Assembly (NCBI RefSeq): GCF_003640665.1
Contig: NZ_QQXL01000001.1
Coordinates: 496,001 to 560,000 of the forward strand
DNA: 64,000 nucleotides
Origin: Galactobacter caseinivorans
GTDB taxonomy: Bacteria; Actinomycetota; Actinomycetes; Actinomycetales; Micrococcaceae
Direction: 5' to 3'
The position numbers and the translations under genes were made by a program. Every line of letters starts with the position of its first letter. Within the stretch, counting starts at the first letter, position 1. A model generated the notes under the pieces. The model was not told the origin of the DNA and ran no database searches. It worked only from the letters and a program-made list of their open reading frames with translations. Of the stretch, positions 1 to 8,040 are shown piece by piece.

Positions 1-119
1 AGGCCATGCACACGACGCTCGCTGCCGGCATGAACCAACGCGCGGTGGCACGGACCCTCAAGGTGGCGCCGGCGACAGTGGACAGGGCGCTGCTGCGCAC
101 CCAAGAGTGCCTGACGTAG
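1..119 (+). CDS. C-terminal end of a recombinase/resolvase-like helix-turn-helix protein (partial)
   Basis: The frame that begins at base 3 runs without interruption from the window edge to TAG at 117-119 and encodes the last 38 residues of a protein. It contains AVARTLKVAPATVDRAL, which resembles the C-terminal helix-turn-helix of serine resolvases/invertases (Hin-like HTH_7); a transposase HTH is also possible. The catalytic part would lie outside the window, so activity cannot be judged. The DNA that follows looks degraded, so this may be the edge of a decayed mobile element. The HTH call is by resemblance only. Confidence 0.45.
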   Translation, partial: AMHTTLAAGMNQRAVARTLKVAPATVDRALLRTQECLT

Positions 120-690
120 ACGGGGATCCGTGATGACGTACGTACTGCCGCACAGATAGGTGACATCTGAGCTTGTAGTACACCCGGTTGCCGCGGATGT
201 GGGCGCATGAGTAGCCCGTTCGAAGACTGCAAGGCGTCTAGTTACCGTACTGGCACCGCGGCGTCGTGCTGCCACAGCCTCACGTGTGCTTGCCACACGC
301 GGCCGTGTCGCTCCTCAATCGGCACGACGCTCACCAGCGACTGGTGAGCCCTCACAGCCCGCCCAGATCGTGCCGCTCGGCGCGGCCTTTTCGGTCCCTC
401 TAGAGGGCACCCCGAGATCCCCACACGGCAGCTCTTCATCCGGCTGGTCGAGGACGCCCTCAACATCGTCAAAGTCTGATCCGTGCTGGCCAGGGAGACC
501 CAAGCTGACAGCCCCAGGCCGCGCGAAAGCTGGAGCAGGGTCTGCCTGTGTATGCCGACTACAGCCGAGGGTACTGGTTCATTTCTGAGCTGAATATCTG
601 CGGATGGCCAGCGGCGGCCGCAGTCGAGGTTGGCAACACGTCCATCGGGCAGGAGCGCTCCGCGACACCTTTGCCGGGCGCCCGAGAACG
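120..690. other. Non-coding or degraded DNA with gene fragments
   Basis: No convincing gene is present in this 570-base stretch. Reading frames are short and have unusual composition. One plus-strand frame at 414-479 ends with EIPTRQLFIRLVEDALNIVKV and a stop, which looks like a genuine protein C terminus without an upstream body. Another at about 520-610 reads KLEQGLPVYADYSRGYWF and continues into low-complexity sequence. I do not recognise either fragment. With the recombinase-like tail at 1-119 they suggest the scar of an insertion next to glnA (inference). Confidence 0.4.
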
Positions 691-728
691 CCGAGGGCCC
701 GCCACCTGAAAAGGTGACGGGCCCTCGG
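691..728 (-). terminator. Rho-independent-type hairpin downstream of glnA
   Basis: Two 17-nt arms, CCGAGGGCCCGCCACCT and AGGTGACGGGCCCTCGG, pair with one mismatch around a GAAA loop. The hairpin lies 41 bp beyond the glnA stop codon, as expected for its terminator. There is no long T tract, which is common for actinobacterial terminators. Confidence 0.75.
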
Positions 729-740
729 TTGCTCACCACA

Positions 741-752
741 CGCCGTCGGGCA
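741..752 (+). repeat. Dispersed 12-mer CGCCGTCGGGCA, copy 1
   Basis: Exact copy of the dispersed 12-mer, located between the glnA terminator and the glnA stop codon. Confidence 0.7.
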
Positions 753-769
753 GGGGGTGTGCTGGCAGA

Positions 770-2194
770 TTAGACGCCGTAGTACAGCTGGAACTCAAAC
801 GGGTTCACGCGGATGGAGAGCGGCTGGATCTCCTGCTCGTACTTGTAGCTGATCCAGGCCTCGATGAGGTCCTCGGTGAAGACGTCGCCGGCCAGCAGAT
901 ACTCGTGATCCTCGCGCAGTGCCTCCAGCGCCTCTTCCAGGGAAGCCGGGGCCTTCTGAATGTCCTTGGCCTCCTCAGCGGGGAGCTCGTAGAGGTCCTT
1001 GTCGATGGGATCCGCCGGCTCAATGCGGTTGCGGATGCCGTCGATGCCAGCCATCAACTGCGCGGAGAAGGCCAGGTACGGGTTGGAGGAACCATCCGGT
1101 GCGCGGAACTCAAGGCGCTTGGCCTTGGGGTTGGAACCCGTGATCGGGATGCGGATACCGGCGGAGCGGTTGCCCTGCGAGTAAACCATGTTCACGGGGG
1201 CCTCGAAGCCCTTCACCAGGCGCTTGTAGGAGTTCACCGTGGGGTTGGTGAAGGCCAACACGGAGGAGGCGTGCTTGAGCAGGCCGCCGATGTACCAGCG
1301 GGCCGTATCTGAGAGGTTCGCGTAGCCCTTCTCGTCGTAGAACAGCGGCTCGGAGCCGTTCCACAGCGACTGGTGGCAGTGCATGCCAGAGCCGTTGTCA
1401 TCAAAGAGCGGCTTGGGCATGAAGGTGGCGGACTTGCCCCAGTCATCGGCAACGTTCTTGACGATGTACTTGAACTTCAGCAGGTCATCCGCGGCGTGAA
1501 CCAGGGTGTTGAACTTGTAGTTGATCTCCGCCTGACCGGCCGCGCCAACCTCGTGGTGGGCACGCTCAACCTCAAGGCCAACGGCCTCAAGCGCGAGGCA
1601 GATCTCGTCGCGGAGGTCAGACTGCTTATCGGTGGGGGCCACCGGGAAGTAGCCGCCCTTGATGGGGGTCTTGTAACCCTGGTTGCCACCCTCTTCCTCG
1701 CGGCCGGTGTTCCAAGGGGCCTCGATCGAATCGACAGAGTAGAAGGAGGACTGCGCGGTGGACTGGTAGCGCACGTCGTCAAAGATGAAGAACTCGGCCT
1801 CAGAGGCAAAGAACGCGGTGTCCGCGATGCCGGTGGAGGCCAGGTAGGCCTCGGCACGCTCGGCCACGCCGCGGGGATCGCGGTGGTAGGGATCGCCGGT
1901 GCGCGGGTTCACGATGGAGAAGTTCATCGCGAGCGTCTTGTTGGCGCGGAACGGGTCAAGGAAGGCCGTGGTCACGTCCGGGATGAGCTGCATGTCAGAC
2001 TCCGCGATGCCTTGGAAGCCGCGGATGGAGGAGCCGTCAAAGAGCTGACCGTTGACGAAGAAGTCTGCGTCCACGCTCTTGGCGGGCACGTTGAAGTGCT
2101 GCTGGACACCTGGCAGGTCGGTGAAGCGGATGTCGACAAACTTGACGTCCTCGTCAGCAATGAACGTGAGGACTTCCTCGGGGCTGCTAAACAC
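770..2194 (-). CDS. glnA: Glutamine synthetase, type I
   Basis: This 474-residue protein makes glutamine from glutamate, ammonia and ATP in the cytoplasm and is the main ammonium-assimilating enzyme. The sequence is full length for the dodecameric class I enzyme. It carries the N-terminal beta-grasp region, the active-site EAEFFIFD segment, the [13 protein letters not shown]/metal-binding region, and near residue 400 the DLYELPAEE loop whose tyrosine is adenylylated by GlnE in the I-beta subtype, so post-translational control is likely. An open frame continues far upstream, but the start is taken as GTG at 2194, because AGGAG lies 8 nt before it and the protein then begins VFSSPEEVL like its homologues. 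It is divergent from the RDD gene. Confidence 0.97.
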   Translation of the reverse strand: MFSSPEEVLTFIADEDVKFVDIRFTDLPGVQQHFNVPAKSVDADFFVNGQLFDGSSIRGFQGIAESDMQLIPDVTTAFLDPFRANKTLAMNFSIVNPRTGDPYHRDPRGVAERAEAYLASTGIADTAFFASEAEFFIFDDVRYQSTAQSSFYSVDSIEAPWNTGREEEGGNQGYKTPIKGGYFPVAPTDKQSDLRDEICLALEAVGLEVERAHHEVGAAGQAEINYKFNTLVHAADDLLKFKYIVKNVADDWGKSATFMPKPLFDDNGSGMHCHQSLWNGSEPLFYDEKGYANLSDTARWYIGGLLKHASSVLAFTNPTVNSYKRLVKGFEAPVNMVYSQGNRSAGIRIPITGSNPKAKRLEFRAPDGSSNPYLAFSAQLMAGIDGIRNRIEPADPIDKDLYELPAEEAKDIQKAPASLEEALEALREDHEYLLAGDVFTEDLIEAWISYKYEQEIQPLSIRVNPFEFQLYYGV

Positions 2195-2252
2195 AGTTTC
2201 GCTCCTGAATCTGGGTGGCTGTGCGGGAGGCGACCCCCCGCGTGCATGACCC

Positions 2253-2258
2253 ATTCTA
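2253..2258 (-). promoter_or_regulatory. Candidate -10 element of glnA
   Basis: Minus-strand TAGAAT lies 58 bp upstream of the glnA GTG and would give a leader of about 50 nt. No clear -35 was found. Confidence 0.45.
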
Positions 2259-2350
2259 CGAAGTTGCGGTGTCGCGAGGGTGTCTCGAATGTTTCTTCCT
2301 TGTAACACTGGCATGTTTCGCGCGGAAGCGGGCAGTATGCCCCGGACGCC

Positions 2351-2356
2351 TAGACT
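2351..2356 (+). promoter_or_regulatory. Leaderless -10 (TAGACT) of the RDD gene
   Basis: TAGACT ends 6 nt before the ATG at 2363 and there is no Shine-Dalgarno, so the transcript probably starts at the ATG. Confidence 0.6.
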
Positions 2357-2362
2357 GGAAAC

Positions 2363-2824
2363 ATGAGCGAGAAGGACCCCGAGCGCATCACACGCTCCGA
2401 CATTGGCTCCTGGATTTCCGGGCCGCCGCAACAGAGCCAGTACAACTTTCCGGGCGAGCGCCTTGGCAGGCCCCAACGTGGCCCCGCCTCGGTTGCCCGC
2501 TGGGGCGTGAGGATCGTGGCGCTGCTGATCGACTGGGCTATCGCCATGGGCCTGGCCTGGATCTTCTTCCGTGGGGATTCGTGGGGCAACCTGGCGTTCT
2601 TTGTGGTCCTGCAGATCCTGATGGTGGGCTTCTTCGGCTACTCCATTGGCCACCGCATCATGGGTATGCAGGTGCAAAAGATGACCGGCAAGCCCGTCAA
2701 CTACCTGGACGCCCTGGTCCGCGCCTTGCTCGTGGCCCTGATCATCCCGCCGTTCCTGCAGGATCCGGACCAGCGCGGCCTGCACGACCGCCTGCGCGGC
2801 ACCATCCTGGTGATGATCCGCTAA
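2363..2824 (+). CDS. RDD-family membrane protein
   Basis: This 153-residue membrane protein has a hydrophilic N-terminal segment of about 45 residues and then the RDD domain. Three hydrophobic segments lie at about residues 51-68, 77-96 and 119-131. The family's Arg and Asp residues are visible in [10 protein letters not shown] near residue 50 and in [11 protein letters not shown] near residue 140. The molecular function of most RDD proteins is unknown; some have been linked to ion transport. Its place between glnA and the DUF4191/lipA genes is conserved in actinobacteria. The ATG at 2363 fits a leaderless start. It converges with DUF4191 across a shared hairpin terminator. Confidence 0.9.
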   Translation: MSEKDPERITRSDIGSWISGPPQQSQYNFPGERLGRPQRGPASVARWGVRIVALLIDWAIAMGLAWIFFRGDSWGNLAFFVVLQILMVGFFGYSIGHRIMGMQVQKMTGKPVNYLDALVRALLVALIIPPFLQDPDQRGLHDRLRGTILVMIR

Positions 2825-2853
2825 ACCGGCCCCGCCCCCTCAACCGGGCAACA

Positions 2854-2865
2854 CGCCGTCGGGCA
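2854..2865 (+). repeat. Dispersed 12-mer CGCCGTCGGGCA, copy 2
   Basis: Exact copy, 30 bp after the RDD stop. It forms an inverted pair with the copy at 2957-2968 around the terminator hairpin. Confidence 0.7.
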
Positions 2866-2894
2866 AGCAAGACAACCGCAAGCACAACAACACC

Positions 2895-2928
2895 AAGGGC
2901 CGCCGCTTCCTTGGAAGCGGCGGCCCTT
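2895..2928. terminator. Bidirectional terminator between RDD and DUF4191 genes
   Basis: Perfect 16-bp arms AAGGGCCGCCGCTTCC and GGAAGCGGCGGCCCTT flank a 2-nt centre between two convergent genes. A short T run follows on the plus strand. Confidence 0.85.
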
Positions 2929-2956
2929 TGTGTGGCCTTGATGGGGCGGGCATGAG

Positions 2957-2968
2957 TGCCCGACGGCG
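2957..2968 (-). repeat. Dispersed 12-mer CGCCGTCGGGCA, copy 3
   Basis: Exact copy on the minus strand, 5 bp beyond the DUF4191 stop codon and in inverted orientation to copy 2 across the terminator. Confidence 0.7.
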
Positions 2969-2973
2969 GGTGC

Positions 2974-3756
2974 TCAGCGCCCGCGCATGGCCTTACGGTT
3001 GGGGCGCATCCGGTTGGGGTCAATGCCCTTGGGGATGGGGGGAGCGGACATGCGAAGAGTGTTCAGACGCTGATCGACAGCCGTGATCTCCTGGCGGGAG
3101 ATGGCCTTCTTCAACGCCTTGGCTTCCTTGCGCACGCGGTGCAGTTCCACCTGGCCCTCATGCTCGCCGGCGTTGATGACCGTCACGGGGACGTTCTTGA
3201 CGGCGCGCTGGATGTCACGCTTGGCGCCCTCCACGAGGGGGCGAACGCGTGAGGTGGGGCCCTCTGCGACCAGGACGACTCCGGGGCGGCCAATGGCCAG
3301 GAAGACCAGGTCCTGGGTACGCGGGGAGATCGCGACGGGCTCTTCCTTCACGATCCAGCCGCGGCCCATGGTGCTCAGGGCTGCGCCCACGGCACCGGGG
3401 CGTCCGGCGATCTGAGCAAACGCTGCGCGCTCGGCGCGGCGATTCATGTACAGCAGGGCAAGGAACAGGCCAATGACCAGACCAAGAATGGCGAAGGTGA
3501 TGGGGTTACCCAGGAACCAGCCAGCGGCAAAGCCGATCAGTCCCAGGCCCAAGAACATGGCCAACATGACCCACGGAACGGCCGGCTCGGCCTTCCGAGT
3601 CATGTCAAAGACTTGCTTAATCTGCCCCATCCGGCCGGGACCCTTGTCCTTCTTGCCGGACTTTTTCGCGTCTTTTACCGCCTGTTTTTCGGCTTTTTCT
3701 TGAGCGCGCAGACGCGCGATCTCTGCCTTTGCGGTGTCGTCAAGTTTGTTGGCCAT
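2974..3756 (-). CDS. DUF4191 domain-containing membrane protein
   Basis: This 260-residue protein begins with a charged, Lys/Ala-rich segment of about 50 residues that is likely helical. Two transmembrane helices follow at about residues 62-80 and 85-104, and then a soluble domain of about 150 residues. The DUF4191 family is found in actinobacteria and lies next to lipA in many of them, as here and in M. tuberculosis (Rv2219). Its function is not known. TAGACT at about 10 nt upstream of the ATG on the minus strand suggests a transcript with almost no leader. The next gene downstream on this strand is glnA, beyond the divergent RDD gene. Confidence 0.88.
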   Translation of the reverse strand: MANKLDDTAKAEIARLRAQEKAEKQAVKDAKKSGKKDKGPGRMGQIKQVFDMTRKAEPAVPWVMLAMFLGLGLIGFAAGWFLGNPITFAILGLVIGLFLALLYMNRRAERAAFAQIAGRPGAVGAALSTMGRGWIVKEEPVAISPRTQDLVFLAIGRPGVVLVAEGPTSRVRPLVEGAKRDIQRAVKNVPVTVINAGEHEGQVELHRVRKEAKALKKAISRQEITAVDQRLNTLRMSAPPIPKGIDPNRMRPNRKAMRGR

Positions 3757-3787
3757 AGCGAACCAAGTCTACTTGATCGCGGAGCCC

Positions 3788-4894
3788 TTAGCGCGCCATC
3801 AAGGTGGCGGCTTCCTGGCGTGTGCTGCCGGAATCCTGGATGTGTGCCAACTGCTCCGGGATCTCCCGACCGTGCGAGCGCATGGCGCGCGCCCACAGGC
3901 GTCCGGCGCGGTAGGAGGAACGCACCAGCGGGCCGGCCATGACGCCGAGGAAGCCCAGTTCCTCCGCCTCCTGGGACAGCTCCACAAACTCCTCCGGGCG
4001 CACCCAGCGATCCACCGGGAGGTGACGCTGGGTGGGGCGCAGGTACTGGGTCAGCGTGATGATGTCTGTGCCCGCCTCGTGCAGGTCCCGCAGCGCCTCC
4101 GAGATCTCCTCGCGGGTCTCTCCCATGCCAAGAATCAGGTTGGACTTGGTGATGAGTCCGCGGTTGCGCCCATGCGTAATGGTGTACAGCGAGCGCTCGT
4201 AGCGGAAGGCGGGCCGGATGCGCTTGAAGATGCGCGGGACGGTCTCCACGTTGTGCGCGTAGACCTCTGGATCCGAGTCGCAGATGACGTCCAGCGCGTC
4301 CGGCTCGCCGTTGAAGTCAGGGATCAACAGCTCGACGCCGGTGCCTGGGTTGAGTGCGTGAATGCGGCGGACGGTCTCCGCGTACAGCCAGGTGCCCTGA
4401 TCCTCCAGATCGTCCCTGGCCACGCCGGTGACGGTCGCGTAGCGCAGGCCCATCTGCTCGATGCTGCGGGCCACCTTCTCCGGCTCAAGGCGGTCAAGGG
4501 TGGTGGGCTTGCCCGTGTCGATCTGGCAGAAGTCGCAGCGCCTGGTGCACTGCGAGCCGCCAATCAGGAAGGTGGCTTCCTTGTCCTCCCAGCACTCAAA
4601 GATGTTGGGGCAACCGGCCTCCTCACACACGGTGTGCAGGCCCTTGTCCTTGACCAGACCCTTGAGGCCCACGTATTCGGGACCAATCTTGACCTCGGCT
4701 CGGATCCACTCCGGCTTGCGCTCCACGGGAACGGCGGAGTTGCGTGCTTCCACGCGCAAGAGACGGCGGCCCTCCGGGACCGGCGTGAGCGGATTGGCAA
4801 CGGAGGTGCCGCAGCCGCCGCCGGTGGGCGCCGGTGCGGCGGGGGTCTCTGATGCGGTGGACGCCGTGCTGGGGTTGGGCAAGGTGCTGGTCAT
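3788..4894 (-). CDS. lipA: Lipoyl synthase
   Basis: LipA is a radical-SAM enzyme that inserts two sulfur atoms into octanoyl groups carried by lipoyl domains, making lipoate in place. The 368-residue protein shows both iron-sulfur motifs: the auxiliary cluster cysteines (about C90, C95 and C101 in [12 protein letters not shown]) and the radical-SAM CxxxCxxC (about C116-C123 in CTRRCDFC). The conserved RSSYRAG serine ligand region is near the C terminus. The ATG at 4894 overlaps the lipB stop as ATGA, so the two are translationally coupled. The open frame upstream of that ATG lies over lipB and is not used. Its substrate, the two-lipoyl-domain E2, is encoded about 3 kb away. Confidence 0.97.
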   Translation of the reverse strand: MTSTLPNPSTASTASETPAAPAPTGGGCGTSVANPLTPVPEGRRLLRVEARNSAVPVERKPEWIRAEVKIGPEYVGLKGLVKDKGLHTVCEEAGCPNIFECWEDKEATFLIGGSQCTRRCDFCQIDTGKPTTLDRLEPEKVARSIEQMGLRYATVTGVARDDLEDQGTWLYAETVRRIHALNPGTGVELLIPDFNGEPDALDVICDSDPEVYAHNVETVPRIFKRIRPAFRYERSLYTITHGRNRGLITKSNLILGMGETREEISEALRDLHEAGTDIITLTQYLRPTQRHLPVDRWVRPEEFVELSQEAEELGFLGVMAGPLVRSSYRAGRLWARAMRSHGREIPEQLAHIQDSGSTRQEAATLMAR

Positions 4895-5580
4895 CGCGCG
4901 ATGGCTCCTTCGGGGTGGGGGGCCGTGGTGTGAGAAGTAGAAAGTGCGGGTGTCAGGTGGCGCAGAAGGGCGGCCTCCAGGACGGGGGCCACGATCTGGG
5001 GGGTGAGGTCCTGGCCGGTCTGCGCTGTCAAGGTGGTGACACCAGCGTCGCTGATGCCGCACGGGACAATGACGCGGTAGGGCTCCAGGCTGTTGGAGAC
5101 GTTCAGGGCCAGGCCATGCATGGTGACGCCGTGCTCCACGTGGATGCCGATGGCGGCGATCTTGCGATCCTGCTCGCCGGGGGTGATGACCCAGACACCG
5201 GCGCGCCCCTCCACGCGGGTGGCACTCACGCCGAAGTGCTCCAGCGTGTCGAGGATGGCCTCTTCCAAGCGGAAGACGTAATCCTTGATGGCCATGGGGT
5301 CCGCGAGGCGGGCAATGGGGTAGGCCACCAGTTGCCCGGGGCCATGCCAGGTGATGAGCCCACCGCGGTCAACGTCCACCACCGGGGTGCCGTCAGTGGG
5401 GCGGTCCGCGTCGGTGGTGCGCCGTCCCGCCGTGTAGGTCGGGGTGTGTTCCAGCAGCAGGAGGCGGGCCTGGGAGCGATCCTGGGTGACGCGCGCGTGA
5501 AGCGTACGTTGCAGCTCCCATGCCGTGCGGTAGTCCACCAGCTCCGGAGAAAAGCCGAGATGAGTGACAGTCAGCGACAT
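4891..5580 (-). CDS. lipB: Lipoyl(octanoyl) transferase
   Basis: LipB moves octanoate from acyl carrier protein onto the lysine of lipoyl domains, the step before LipA. The 229-residue protein has the catalytic dyad residues, Lys at about 140 (RKIAAIGI) and Cys at about 174 (VIVPCGISD), and the conserved [17 protein letters not shown] segment near residues 72-88. The ATG at 5580 gives a start typical of the family ([10 protein letters not shown]); the longer open frame upstream overlaps the divergent kinase-like gene and is rejected. The stop overlaps the lipA start by 4 nt. Confidence 0.96.
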   Translation of the reverse strand: MSLTVTHLGFSPELVDYRTAWELQRTLHARVTQDRSQARLLLLEHTPTYTAGRRTTDADRPTDGTPVVDVDRGGLITWHGPGQLVAYPIARLADPMAIKDYVFRLEEAILDTLEHFGVSATRVEGRAGVWVITPGEQDRKIAAIGIHVEHGVTMHGLALNVSNSLEPYRVIVPCGISDAGVTTLTAQTGQDLTPQIVAPVLEAALLRHLTPALSTSHTTAPHPEGAIAR

Positions 5581-5695
5581 GTGAGGGACGCTACGCCTCG
5601 AGGAAAGCCCCAGAATCCGCGAAAGAGGCTCCAGGCGCGTGGATCCCTGTGGATAAGCCAAAACACGATTCCGATTTATTAGGCACACTCTCGTC

Positions 5696-7540
5696 ATGGA
5701 GAGTGAACGCGAGGGGCGGCGCGCGGGCGCCGGAAGGCATGCCAAAGCGTCCGACGCCGAGGGCGAGGGTCCCGCACGCCCCGCCAACACGGGGCGGGGG
5801 TGGCGTGGAGGCCCGGAAGAGGGGCTCTCCGAGCCGGTGCAACTGGGCCAGGTGGATGATGCAACCACGGCGCAACGCGCGGCCGGGCCAGGGCCCGGAG
5901 CGGAGCCAGGTTTCGACGAGCTCTTGGGCCTGGGCGGTGAGGCCACGGCACACCTGATTCACGCGGATGGTCAACGGCTGGTCCGGCGCTCCGCGTTGGA
6001 TCCGGAGGCGACCTGGGGGGAGGTGCCAGAGGCGTGGGATCACCCGCACCTGGTGTGGATCAAGGACGTGGAGCGGCGCAGGCGCGGGCTCTTGTTGGAG
6101 CACCTGCCTGGCGGGTCCGCCGCCGGGCTGGTCGCGGCCAGGGGGCGGCTGCCGATGGGTGAGGCCGTGACGCTGCTGGTCCCCGTAGCCCGCGCCCTGG
6201 GACACCTGCATTCGTGGGGCGCCACCCACGGGGACGTCCACCCGGGCAACGTGCTCTTTAGGGCGGACGGCGCACCCGTCCTGGTGGACCCTGGCCTCGC
6301 CAGGGCGCTCGGGGAGGCTCCGAGCGGGGCAGGGGCAGCGGGCTACAGCGCCCCGGAAACGGAGCACAGCGCCGCGGCGGATGTCTACGGGTGGGGCGCC
6401 CTGGCATGGTTTGTGATGACGGGCGAGGCCCCGGGGGAGGGCGAGTATCGTGTGCCACTTTCCCTGCAATGTGACGGGGTCTCGGCCGGGACGGCGGACC
6501 TGATCGAGGACTGCCTGGATCCCGATCCGCTCATGCGGCCCGCCGCCGCCGATCTGGCGCCGGAACTGCTGGCCGCGCAAGACGCCGCGCCCCTTGACGC
6601 CACGGCCGCCGCGCAGGCAGAGGGCGCGGCACACCTGATCACTCGCGGCGCGGGGAGCCGCCACTCGCCACACCTGCCGACGGCTGGGGCCTTTGGCCGC
6701 CTCACGCCGCGGGGATGGGTGATCCGTCGTGGACGACGCCGCGAGGCCGCCCTGGCACTCAGGCAGGGGTTACGAAGCCGTGACAGCGCGCCACCGAGCC
6801 GGGGCAGCGGGCCACGCAACCCCGCGGGTGGCCTGCGCAGATGGCTGGGCGCGGACCAGCGTGTGACTGACTTTGTGCGACGAGACAGCCGTGCGGCGAA
6901 CCGTCGATCCGTGGGGCGGCGGCCCGCCCCGTGGAGCTGGTTGCTGGTAGCCGCAGCAGTGGTGCTGGGGGCTGGGGCGCTCTGGGTCGGTGTGGATGGG
7001 CCAGGGTGGCCGTCCGCGCAGCGGGCCGCCACTGAGGCGGTGCCCGTCGGGGCCGGCCCCACGCCGTCGGGCGCTGTGTCTCGGGGCGGCACACCACCCC
7101 AGTCACCCCAGGCGCCGACAACCCAGGCATCGTCGCCAGCGGCGCCGCAAGCGAGCCAGCGGGCTTCCGAAGCGACCTCTGCCCTGACGGCGCTGGACCG
7201 CGTCCGCACGGCCGCAATCAAGCAGGGTGACCCCGCGGCGCTGAAGCGGGTTTACAGCTCGGCCAAGGCTCGGGCTGCGGATGAGGCGCTCCTGAAGGAG
7301 CTGCAGCGTCGCGGCGTGCGCTACGAGCGGCTCGAGAGCCGGGTGGAGAAAGCTAAGGTATTGGCCTCCACCGGCGGCTCGCGCCCCACCGTGACCGTCC
7401 GGGCTCTCGCCACGAGTGTCGCCGTGGAACGCCGGGCCACCGGCGCAGGCCAGGGCGACGCTCGAGCCCAGTCAACGCTGCACTTCACGCTGGTGCTCAC
7501 CGGGGAGGGGTGGCGCATCCAGGCCATCAAGCCAGCGTAG
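5696..7540 (+). CDS. Membrane-anchored protein kinase-like protein, probable pseudokinase
   Basis: This 614-residue protein has a Ser/Thr-kinase fold domain at about residues 75-310, a basic linker, one transmembrane helix at about 415-437, a Pro/Ser/Thr/Ala-rich linker and a small C-terminal domain of about 110 residues outside the membrane. The catalytic loop reads THGDVHPGNVLF, keeping Asp and Asn, and the DFG position reads VDPGLA. The glycine loop is degenerate (GLGGEATAHL) and the position expected for the ATP-anchoring Lys appears to be Arg (RLVRRSALD). It is therefore probably an atypical kinase or pseudokinase that senses or scaffolds; this is inference. The ATG at 5696 follows an AT-richer divergent promoter region shared with lipB. 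Confidence 0.75.
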   Translation: MESEREGRRAGAGRHAKASDAEGEGPARPANTGRGWRGGPEEGLSEPVQLGQVDDATTAQRAAGPGPGAEPGFDELLGLGGEATAHLIHADGQRLVRRSALDPEATWGEVPEAWDHPHLVWIKDVERRRRGLLLEHLPGGSAAGLVAARGRLPMGEAVTLLVPVARALGHLHSWGATHGDVHPGNVLFRADGAPVLVDPGLARALGEAPSGAGAAGYSAPETEHSAAADVYGWGALAWFVMTGEAPGEGEYRVPLSLQCDGVSAGTADLIEDCLDPDPLMRPAAADLAPELLAAQDAAPLDATAAAQAEGAAHLITRGAGSRHSPHLPTAGAFGRLTPRGWVIRRGRRREAALALRQGLRSRDSAPPSRGSGPRNPAGGLRRWLGADQRVTDFVRRDSRAANRRSVGRRPAPWSWLLVAAAVVLGAGALWVGVDGPGWPSAQRAATEAVPVGAGPTPSGAVSRGGTPPQSPQAPTTQASSPAAPQASQRASEATSALTALDRVRTAAIKQGDPAALKRVYSSAKARAADEALLKELQRRGVRYERLESRVEKAKVLASTGGSRPTVTVRALATSVAVERRATGAGQGDARAQSTLHFTLVLTGEGWRIQAIKPA

Positions 7541-7549
7541 GAGCCGGTG

Positions 7550-7566
7550 GCCCCAGCGTCCGGGGC
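7550..7566. terminator. Weak hairpin between convergent genes
   Basis: GCCCC and GGGGC pair across a 7-nt loop and are followed by TTTCT, in the 29-bp gap between the kinase-like gene and the convergent membrane protein gene. Confidence 0.4.
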
Positions 7567-7569
7567 TTT

Positions 7570-7920
7570 CTAGTGCCAGAGGGTGGCCACCAGAATGTTG
7601 ATGAAGGCCATGCCGCCGACCGCGTGGGCCAGGCCCTTGGAGACGGGCTCATCTTTCCTGACCTTGCGGTAGCCGATGATGGCCGCGACCAGAACGATGA
7701 CGGCAAAGACCGTCTTGACGGCGATCTTGATGTGGTTCACGGGGTCAGGTCCGGCCTCAGCCAGACCCACGAGGGCCAGGCCGGTCACGACCTGAACAAT
7801 GGCGCCGGCGAACTGCCAGACCGTGACGGTGGGGGTCTTGAAGGTGGCGAGCCAGCCGCCAAAAATGGCCGCCGCACCGAGGATGTGCAGGGCAACAAGG
7901 AGGGTTTGCAGGAAGTCCAT
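7570..7920 (-). CDS. Small four-helix membrane protein
   Basis: This 116-residue protein is almost entirely hydrophobic, with four predicted transmembrane helices (about residues 5-24, 33-52, 65-84 and 97-115) separated by short charged loops. Similar short integral membrane proteins are common in actinobacteria, but I do not recognise a named family with a known role. The ATG is preceded by TAAGAT at the leaderless spacing. It sits alone between the convergent kinase-like gene and the promoterless side of the E2 gene. Confidence 0.75.
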   Translation of the reverse strand: MDFLQTLLVALHILGAAAIFGGWLATFKTPTVTVWQFAGAIVQVVTGLALVGLAEAGPDPVNHIKIAVKTVFAVIVLVAAIIGYRKVRKDEPVSKGLAHAVGGMAFINILVATLWH

Positions 7921-7926
7921 GAGGCT

Positions 7927-7932
7927 ATCTTA
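7927..7932 (-). promoter_or_regulatory. Leaderless -10 (TAAGAT) of the small membrane protein gene
   Basis: Minus-strand TAAGAT ends 6 nt before the ATG at 7920 and no Shine-Dalgarno is present. Confidence 0.6.
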
Positions 7933-7980
7933 GGCGTTTATCCGACACTCTGTCGACAACACGATCTGGCTCCCGAATCG

Positions 7981-8018
7981 CCTGAGGGCCGCCACGGTTT
8001 CCCGTGACGGCCCTCAGG
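7981..8018 (-). terminator. Terminator of the E2 gene
   Basis: Arms CCTGAGGGCCGCCACGG and CCGTGACGGCCCTCAGG pair with one mismatch around a 4-nt loop, 22 bp past the E2 stop codon. Its design closely resembles the glnA terminator. Confidence 0.8.
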
Positions 8019-8040
8019 TGAGGAAAACTCCTGACGAAAA

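Noticed and set aside
242-739. 165-codon open frame on the minus strand beyond glnA
   Set aside because: It covers the glnA terminator hairpin and has low-complexity composition without recognisable motifs.
2252-2260. TTCTACGAA upstream of glnA as a BlaI half-site
   Set aside because: It matches one arm of operator O2 but there is no second arm, and it is explained as part of the glnA -10 on the minus strand.
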